NCBI GenBank assembly: GCA_002812745.2
Contig: NCSJ02000197.1
Location: 17,535-81,534, forward strand
DNA length: 64,000 nucleotides
Origin: Scytalidium lignicola
Taxonomy: Eukaryota; Ascomycota; Leotiomycetes
Direction: 5' to 3'
Each line of letters begins with the position of its first letter. Position 1 is the first letter of the stretch. The translations under genes were made by a program, and so were the position numbers. The notes under the pieces were generated by a model that was given only the letters and a program-made list of their open reading frames with translations, ran no database searches and was not told the origin of the DNA. Below are positions 56,274-64,000 of this stretch, one piece after another.

Positions 56274-58431
56274 TCAGGCGAACACTTTATCGACATCATA
56301 TATCACATTTGCCCCGGAAAAGAGCAAAAGCTTAGCCAGCAGGACATGACCATTTTCCTGAGCTGCTCGCAAGGCATTTCCATACATTCTCCCTTGCGTA
56401 TTGACCTTCGCACCACAATCTAACAGAAACAAAACTATCAGTTTACGACCGCTGGCGGCAGCAGCTTGACGCGATGTGCCAAAGTCACCTCCCTCGGTAT
56501 TCACATTGGCTCCAGCCAGAATCAGCAATTTGACAATATTCTCAATCCCTCCCGCAGCTGCGAGATGCAGTGCAGTGCCATACTTCGGAATAGTAAGATT
56601 GACATCGGCATCTCGAGAGATAAGTAACTTAGCAATATCGAAGTTCCCTCCTTGGATCGCCATAATGAGAGCACTTCCGTATGGGTTGAGGCGCGCGTTG
56701 ATATTAAAGTCACTGCTTAATATTTTCTCCAAAATTTCCCGTCTCCCAAGATAGCTCGCAGTCTGCAAGATGTTGCCAAAATTACCATGCTGGTTATTTA
56801 AGCAAGGTTGAAGACTGAGAAAGTAATCAAATATGGAGAAGTTTCTAGCTGAGATGGCTGCTATCATTGGATTGCTTCCGCCTAATCCTCCAGGAGCGTT
56901 GATGTCGGCCCCTCCTTCAGAGACTAAATAATGTACGAGATTAAAGTTACCTTTAGCTACTGCACATTGTAGAGCAGTCCATTATATGTTGTGTTTTGAA
57001 TTGACATCGGCTCCCTTCTTGACCAACAATCGGACTAACGGTAGAAAGGAAGACGAAACTATCGCATGGAACGCGTAATTGATAAGTGACCCACGAATAA
57101 AGTCTGTCCCTTCCATTTCAATCATCCACCAGAGAAGACGAAGATTTCCATGGTCCGCGGTCACTTTGAAAGCATATTCAACTTTGACTTCCCCACACAA
57201 AACAAGGAATTTGTATATCTCCACTTCGTAGGCACTGAGAGCGTACCGATAGGCCGTTTTCGCCGCGAGTTTCCTCTTAAAATCGGCATCGATCCCACAA
57301 AGTAGTAGCACTTGAAGATCCTGTTTTCATTTAGTGGAAGCGAAATTGATTGTCATGGTGATGTCGTATGAGAAACTGTCAAAAGTTGATGACAAAAGAA
57401 TGAACACTAGGGGGATAAATCCGTTTTTGCGTGCGTCCCATATCGCGGAATGTTCGCTAATACCTTCTTTAAGGAGCATTTTTACCCTTTTGATGTTGTT
57501 TTTGGATACAGCATCTTTAAACAACCGCTCTTTCTGTGTGCGCCGGATATCTCGACATTTTTTAGAAAGATAATTTGCGACGCTAGTATGGCCTCGACAT
57601 TGAGCTAACTCTGTGGAACGCTCTGAAATTCTCAATTTTCGGTCATTCGTGAATATGGAAGCTCGACCCCTCTACCAGGTATTTGACAGTTTCCAAATGG
57701 TTGTTAGATGCAGCATAATCTAAAGTCATTTTACCTTGGCTGCAAGTAGACCAAATTCTTTTGGAAGATAAAGTCAAAATACTAAGCAGTTGTATGTTCC
57801 CAGTCATCGCCGTAACATGAGCTAAGCTTCTCCCAATAGGACCAGATATGTCACAGTCAACACCTTCCAGTATCAAACGAGAACATGTCATGTAGTCTTG
57901 ACGTGCTGCAGCTTCAAAAATCATTTGCGAGACATGTTGTTCCTCGCTCAACTCAGTTAACTTCTTCAAAATTACATTTTTAGGAGAGAGTGTGGTTATT
58001 GCAGCTGTCGAACTCAGAGCATTGGACACTATTGGTGGTGTATCAGTGACATCAGAAGCAAGCACTTTCTCAGCGTCTCGTTCCACAACCGTATCGCACG
58101 CATTTACTGCTGGTACTTTGTCGCTGCCCTATGTATGTATGTCAGATGGATTTGAAAGTGCAGCTTGCTAAAGCCCGGGAATCAATTTTCTTACAAATAA
58201 CAGAAGCAGAGCTTCAACCTTGGCTTGAAAGATTGGCAGGAAGAGCCGGAAGCTATGCAGGATGAGCCCAACACCAACAAGCAAAGTTAACAGAGGTTCA
58301 TGATAGGCCGAGGCGCCCAATCCGGAAAGTCTTCCTGAAATCTGTCCTACAATTGAATGCAATCCGCTCTCGATATCACTTAGTTGATCCTCCCGGTCAT
58401 CTAGTATTGTCAGCGATGAGGAGTTTCTACT
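56274..58431 (-). pseudogene. Ankyrin repeat gene with frameshift and nonsense codons
   Basis: A spliced upstream exon (58195-58431, with a hydrophobic region LLTLLVGVGLILHSFRLFL) joins in frame over a 66-base intron to GSDKVPAVNACDTV.. at 58128. From there an ankyrin-type protein runs to 56274. The C-terminal part has at least four good repeats, for example YGTALHLAAAGGIENIVKLL and FGTSRQAAAASGRKLIVLFL. The frame is broken three times: a one-base excess in a GGGG run near 57667, TGA at 57327-57329 (..FASTK stop KQDLQ..), and TAA at 56982-56984 (..SKHNI stop WTALQ..). An exon further upstream is implied by the CTGAC..TTAG acceptor before 58431 but was not found. It is either a pseudogene or a gene with undetected introns plus a sequencing error. 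Confidence 0.7.
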
Positions 58432-58846
58432 CTAACATATGTCAGACTCTGTTCGTGCCTTTATTTTGATCTACGGAATAGAGATAAGGCAGGGTCGCAG
58501 TTTTCATAATGGAGGGTGAAAGGAATAGATTGCAGAACCAAAAAAAGGAACCATTTATTGACAGAAAAAAAAATTGTTCCTGAGCTGTATAATATCATTC
58601 TTATATAAAGTATCATATTGAGTGTTACGAGATGATGAATGATGGTACCACACTGATATTGTAAGATCTTGAGCACTGCATTCCGTCCGTTTATTTTATG
58701 CTCTGCTTCCAAGGTATCTACATCGTTATATCGTGGCTGTAGAAGAAAGTTTGAATTCCTAGCTGGAAGCGCTTACGTGAATTATGAAGACTTTGCAATT
58801 ATGACAAGCTGAGTTATGAAAAAAATCTATAGCGCTTCTAGTCTAT
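58432..58846. other. Intergenic region
   Basis: Probable intron or promoter of the ankyrin gene and 3' flank of the NRPS-like gene. No coding domain recognised. Confidence 0.35.
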
Positions 58847-61800
58847 TTAAAATTCCCACTGGTTTAGCCAATTCTCCATCAAAGTGGCATTTATTGGCCC
58901 AAGTTTGCGCATCGTCTGGCTAAATGTCTGTGTCTCAGTAGTCTCCATAGGGCAATTCGAATTCAGACTCCCCTCCGTCTCTCTCAGCCCTTGACAGAAA
59001 TCCATGATTTTCAGTGCCGGCTTATCCTGGAGGTCGCCTTCTGTCGGATTGCTGAACGATTCGAGGGCTTCCATCCAGCTACGGAAATCTACGGGTTCGA
59101 CCTCATAGCGCGTCTGAATGGCTGGGATAAGGGACTCCCAGGATGCGATCAACGGGTTAACCAAGTGGAAAGCAGCAGCACGATTTGAGGTCTCTGTCCT
59201 CAGCCGGGACCGTGTAATTTCGACAATAATTTTGGCAAGCGAGTCCTGTGTGAAACTAGTCAGTACTGTAAAAGAGATTTGATCTTTATTTTTATTGGGG
59301 AGATGGAAAGCGAGGGAAAAGAAAAGCAATAATTAGGGGAACCCCCAAATGCAGCTGTGGTATGTGACATACAACTGGAATCCAGTCAACTGGCATGCTA
59401 CCCAGGCTTTTAGGCACCTGCTTAAGCGTCTTTGAGGTGGCAACGATAGAAGGGAACCATTCATGCTTATTCCAGACACCCCTTTCAGTGGTTGGGCCTG
59501 CAATCTGTCCAACTCGATAAATGCTGGTCGGTACTCCCGAACGGGCTGAGGCAATTGCGCAGATTCGCTCAGAAATGAACTTGGACTCTCCATATCCTTG
59601 ACGCATGGCCACATCGGGATCTTCTAGTTGGATCTCTGGGATGGACGGTCCATGTTTTGGGCTCCATGCCTCGATCGTTGAAATAGAAGAAATGAAATGG
59701 ATATGTGCCTTGCTGGCACTTTCTAAGCTGAAGTTGACTAGACGGCGGACACCTTCAATATGGGTCTGCTCGAAGGCCTCAACCCTGTGGTTGAAATTGA
59801 CCTTCCATGCATTATGGATGATTGTATCGACAGACTGCTTCAGTTCTTCGTACTTCCGGTCAGGAAGGCCGAATTTCTCGTCGCCGAATCTGGCCTGGAG
59901 AAATTCGACGCGATGATGGAAGTCAGAAGGGATTTCCAACCCCTTTTCTTCAAAACTCTTGACCTGTCTCATTTCAGCATCATTTGACCGGTTCAGGCAG
60001 TAGACTTTTGAAATTGTTTGATCCTTGATAAGTTCCCTGAGGATATAATTGCCTAAGGAGCCGGTAGAACCTGTTAGAACGACGGCATGCCTGTCATTTC
60101 TATTGAAGCCAGTAACTTGGTTATCTGGTAGGCCTTCGGTATACTTTTCAACTAAAGCGGTGATTCTTCCAAACCTTGCCAACTCATAATCATTGGTAAG
60201 GTCTGAACCAGGAGTACCCCCACGTATAACACCGTAGATGTATTTCGATAGCTCCTTAACCGACGGATAGGAGTACAGCTTCTGGGGGGTAATTACCTCC
60301 AAATCATTCTCAGGTCGAAGAGAATGAACAGCACCTTGTAAGATCTTTCCAAGTTGAAAGGTCTGGAGTGAGTCTAAGCCCAATGCAAAGATGTCGCTCG
60401 TCTCTTGAACCTGGCTGAAGGAGAGCAGGCCTGAAACAATGCCTTGGATGTATTCCATGACGTCCTCAATGGTTGCGTTTTCTGGGATCTTGCCCACGTA
60501 CTCTTCATCCGATCGGGCATATATATTGTCGATCTCTTCTGCATAATCATTTATTACAAGTCGGCGTTGCGTGGTGCCTTTGGGGGTGCATTTGAATGGC
60601 TTGACTTTGGAGGCTAAGCCAATTTTAGTTTTCAATACTTGTCCGTGGCCAGGTGCAATCTTATTCGCTTTCTGGACAGTCGGCCATATCTGATCAATGA
60701 AAGAGCTTTCAGGCTCTGAGCCATCCCACTCCGTCCAGCTTGGTTCGACAAGTAGTGCTGGTTGGAATCGGCCCTCACCAATGACAAGAGCTCTGGATAT
60801 AAGTGGATGTCCCTCAAGGATCTTTTCTACTTCAATGGGGTTGAGTTTTTCGCCATTGCTGAGCACAAGGACGTCATCGAGACGACCTTTGTATCGCCAC
60901 AGATCCGGCTTTGTGGGATGTTTCAGGAAGAGATCTTTCGTCCGATACTCGTGAAGCTCAGGGTAGGTATGAAAGATACCGTGATTTTCACGGTGTTTGT
61001 CCCTGCGTAACACCATCTCATATGCTCCGTCCGCGATATGTTGCATGTCAACCCCATAAGCCGGGTTCCATTCGAAATACTCCCAGTCACTTTTACGTCC
61101 GACTTGCAAATTAGGGATACATCCAGCTTCGCTTGAGCCTATGAGTGACTGTAAAGTGATGTCCTCGCACAGTTTGTCACCAATCTCCTTCGACAGCGGC
61201 GCGCCTCCAAAGAAAATGATTTCAAATTGCTTCAGGGTATCCAATCCTCTCTGAGTTGATGCCAACTCTTGGATGACAGAGGGAGTGAGGAATGCCCATT
61301 CAGGGCGAGTCTCGTCCAAAATGCGGGCCAATAAATCCACCGTCATTGGCTTTTCTGGGCTTAGGATAAATGGATTACCATTGAATATAGATTTCGTTGG
61401 CACGAATAGACCCATCAGGTGAAAGAATGGCGCCATTATAAAGAGACTTCTACTTTCTTCCCCCACCGAACTCATCAGTGCGTTGCTACACCTGCCGGGT
61501 GGAACGGGGAGAGAAGGTAGGTTATCGATGACGCTCCAAAATCCGTTTGTCAAGTAAACCGGTTTGGGAAATCCTATGCCATTAGTGATTTATCACGAGA
61601 ACCAAACAGTATTCAAAACTGACCTGTGGTCCCTGAACTATGAATGATGACGCATGGATCGTCCTCACAGTCCTTGAACTCCTTCTCGTATGGATAAAAT
61701 TCCGCCTTGCTGTCAAATATTTCCCAGAGTCCGGGTATCTCCCATGCTTGGATAGTCTTTTGCACCTGCTGGAGTTCCCGCACCTGTTTCTGCCTTTCAA

Positions 61801-62228
61801 CGCTGCATACAAACTTTGAGCATCCAGTTTTATTAAGTACATGTAGAAATGCCGTCTCCGAATTTCTGGGTGAAGGCAGTAACGCCTGCATATGATATCA
61901 GAACCATGAGAAAACTATTCGAGCAATATTTGTAATTACTCACCACATATCCTGTCTTCATGCATGCCAGTACGAAAACTACATAGCGAATGTCGTTCGC
62001 ACCCAGATAAGCCAAGGATTCGAATTTGGTGCTCTGTCCAATGGTCTTCTTGATCCACCATGCCGAGTAATTTGCTGCGTGGGCAAGATCTTTGAGTGTA
62101 ACCCTTCGCCATCCTTCGGAGATATCAGAGGAAACAGGGTGTACACAAAAAAGTTGGTTCGGTTTGTGTTTCGCCAGCTCATCAACCAAGCGGCACAGAA
62201 GTCGATTCTGTTGGGGTAAGGAACCCAT
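58847..62228 (-). CDS. NRPS-like adenylation-thiolation-reductase (carboxylic acid reductase type), 4 exons
   Basis: Exons 61944-62228, 61624-61885, 59373-61573 and 58847-59245 (introns of 58, 50 and 127 bases) give 1048 residues. The order is A-T-R without a condensation domain. The adenylation domain contains IIHSSGTTGFPKPVYLTNG around the second intron, FFGGAPLS, the Y-R-TKD core and RYKGRLDDVLVLSNGEKLNP. The carrier domain has DIFALGLDSLQTF with the phosphopantetheine Ser near residue 580. The reductase domain has the NADPH motif LTGSTGSLGNYIL near 670, the YGESKFISERI Tyr/Lys pair, and VDWIPVDSLA across the last intron. Such enzymes activate an acid as AMP ester, load it on the carrier and release an aldehyde or alcohol. 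The substrate is unknown. No partner biosynthetic genes lie between it and the broken ankyrin gene, and the upstream 1.8 kb is empty. Confidence 0.92.
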
Positions 62229-64000
62229 ACTGTTTTCCTTCTTTGATACTTAAGTTTCTGGGACCGGCGAAGGTGAACAGATAGCAAGGTGGAAAACAGA
62301 TATATAGAAGGAGAAAGAAAAGGTGTACGCAGAATGGAGACGAAGCGGAAATTTAAAGGTGAAATATAGCCTGGGAGGATCGCCAACAGTCAACTAAGCT
62401 TTTGATACAGCACTATCCTCCCCCCAAAAGATTCATACCTCCAGAGGTCAAAACTGGGATTATTACTAGGATTAAACCAGGATTAGACTAGGATTTTGAG
62501 GTTCTGAACAAGGATCGCAAGGGCCTTTTTAACTCAATTAGGAAATTCCGGACCTATAATACTGGAGGTTAAGCAAATCAGAGCACCAGAACCAGGGTAT
62601 TTGTGGAAGATAGTAATCGTCCATATTCAGTCCATCGGCACCAGCTACGGTACTTACAGCGGGTGTATTTGAACCAGTGGATGAACGCTACACATGGTAT
62701 TTATGAATTGTGAACTAGTTATGAAATTATAATGGAAAGACTTAATACCGAAGGCCGAGAAAGACTACATATACTATTGAAGATCGGCATGGCATGCATA
62801 TCTTAGGGTCTCCACTGCAGTATTCGTTTGAAGTTTGTGGTCAAACAATCACCAAAAGATAAAGGGCAGTTTACTACAGTCTATATTGCTCTCTGATTCA
62901 CGGGTAACAGGCTAAAATGGGCTCTATTGAGCATTGAAAATATTATAGTAAAATATATAGATTTTTGTTTTACAGATTTACAGATTTTGTAACATTTATG
63001 AAGAGAAGATATGTCACGGATGGTAGTACTCAACTACTTAACAGCTCCACCATTAGCTCCGTTGGATATAGTTGGTACGACCATGGCAATTGCCTCCGGC
63101 TACTGCTCTGGCCGATATATTGGATCCCAAACCTGTAGCTCTCTTAGACAATCGATTTAATCCCTCTGCATTTCTTAAATGGGTTGACCCACTTTCGTGT
63201 AAGACCCACATCTACGGAGATCGCGGCAAAAAGTCATGGCCATTTTAGCCTTACACACAAGCCGCCATTCCAAAACTTACACCCCCCTTTTTTATACAGT
63301 ACTTCGGACTGTTGCTTAGATCATTTGCCGCAAGCTTGAGGATTAAGAGATCGTTTGAGAGTTAGTCATCCCTGCAACATCAATGGTCTTCAATTATACG
63401 CCCCACACTACAGTGCCCTTTAACCTCCATTTACAACAAATATGGTCCAGCAGGAAAGTATCTCGTCGAAGAAAATATATATATGGAAGTCTTGCGAACA
63501 ACCGAAGGAGGCAGTGGTGGGATGGACAACGGTAGTTGACTCGGGTGGCGCTCGTTTAAAAAGAGGCTTTACCCGCCTTACTGTAGCTCCGATAAATGCA
63601 CGCAAAGGAGGACTATATGCCGGTGATCGATATTCTTCTTCGGACTCTTCGGAAGACCTCCGCGGAAACCGGTGGCTGACAGCTTAATTACACGGCAAAT
63701 CGGTGGATCGTCAAGGTAATACAAAGAAGGATAAGACAATCCTACATAGCGTTATTTATTTATGTCTGATCCGTGAGTCTTCTCAAATTCGAAAGTCAGG
63801 CCAGAGACTTGCCATATCGTACCCGACATAAAGCAATGGGGCCAACCCTCAAAAATCGCGTCCACAATCTCGAGGTCGCGGCATAGGTTAGTACTACAGT
63901 CCCTCCCCCTGAATAAGGCGGTGTGGTCTTTGCGGTGGCAACAAATTAACAGTGTTGATTTCTATGTTGCCCCTGCACAGACCATTTACCTTTATTCGGG
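62229..64000. other. Promoter and intergenic region to the window edge
   Basis: Promoter of the NRPS-like gene followed by AT-rich sequence. An 81-codon frame at 63442-63687 (+) begins MVQQESISSKK in a fair start context but shows no domain. I note it without calling it. No RNA gene or repeat recognised. Confidence 0.4.

Noticed and set aside
63442..63687. 81-codon plus-strand frame MVQQESISSKK..
   Set aside because: Fair start context but no recognisable domain or neighbour support. Kept as a note within the intergenic entry.
58847..64000. Secondary-metabolite gene cluster
   Set aside because: Only one biosynthetic gene is present; no transporter, tailoring enzyme or regulator lies beside it within the window.
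1..64000. CRISPR arrays, rRNA genes, LTR retrotransposons
   Set aside because: No regularly spaced direct repeats, no rRNA-like conserved blocks, and no paired long direct repeats with gag/pol coding were seen.

Overview
The window is nuclear DNA of a filamentous ascomycete (Pezizomycotina). Genes carry short introns, mostly 48-110 bases, with GT..AG ends and CTGAC/CTAAC-like branch sites. Housekeeping genes are of fungal type: a non-ubiquitin-fused ribosomal protein S30, TIM17, an IQGAP, a Lag1-type ceramide synthase and a GH47 mannosidase. A Leotiomycete is my best guess from the protein flavour, but nothing in the sequence settles the class. Exon borders were worked out by hand from splice signals and reading-frame continuity. 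Nearly every model closes exactly in frame; those that do not are described as broken.

Layout. 0-11 kb: the start of an NTF2/SnoaL-like gene running off the left edge, an ankyrin protein, a 222-residue orphan, a four-exon 1164-residue unknown with Cys/His pairs, and a Zn2Cys6 transcription factor. 11-34 kb is a dense, ordinary block: a full-size ABCA-type transporter, RPS30, an M28 (glutamate carboxypeptidase II-like) membrane peptidase, a DHA1-type MFS transporter with an upstream ORF, an IQGAP (Rng2/Iqg1 type), and a GH47 alpha-mannosidase with a one-base frameshift. 34-41 kb is AT-rich: a 402-bp hAT-like MITE with 8-bp target duplications, TIM17 with 8-nt and 27-nt microexons, a decayed G-alpha gene, a membrane-anchored thioredoxin, and a small secreted Cys-rich protein. 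41.7-43.1 kb is the ceramide synthase.

44-62 kb is an accessory region: a second small secreted protein, a PD-(D/E)XK-like protein, an orphan family, a DUF6594-type pseudogene split by a MITE that is itself split by a Tc1-like element, an HNH-type protein, an indoleamine-dioxygenase-like protein, a broken ankyrin gene, and an NRPS-like A-T-R reductase. The last 1.8 kb shows no gene.

Functional links: the 11-43 kb genes serve unrelated core functions (lipid and solute transport, vacuolar proteolysis, cytokinesis, N-glycan trimming, protein import, sphingolipid synthesis). The accessory genes do not form a recognisable pathway. The NRPS-like gene has no biosynthetic partner in view, though its upstream side continues past the window. 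I found no CRISPR array, rRNA or convincing tRNA. I did not find a clear new multi-gene system. The most informative observations are the nested insertions at 48.6-50.1 kb, the G-alpha relic at 37.2-37.8 kb and the TIM17 microexons.
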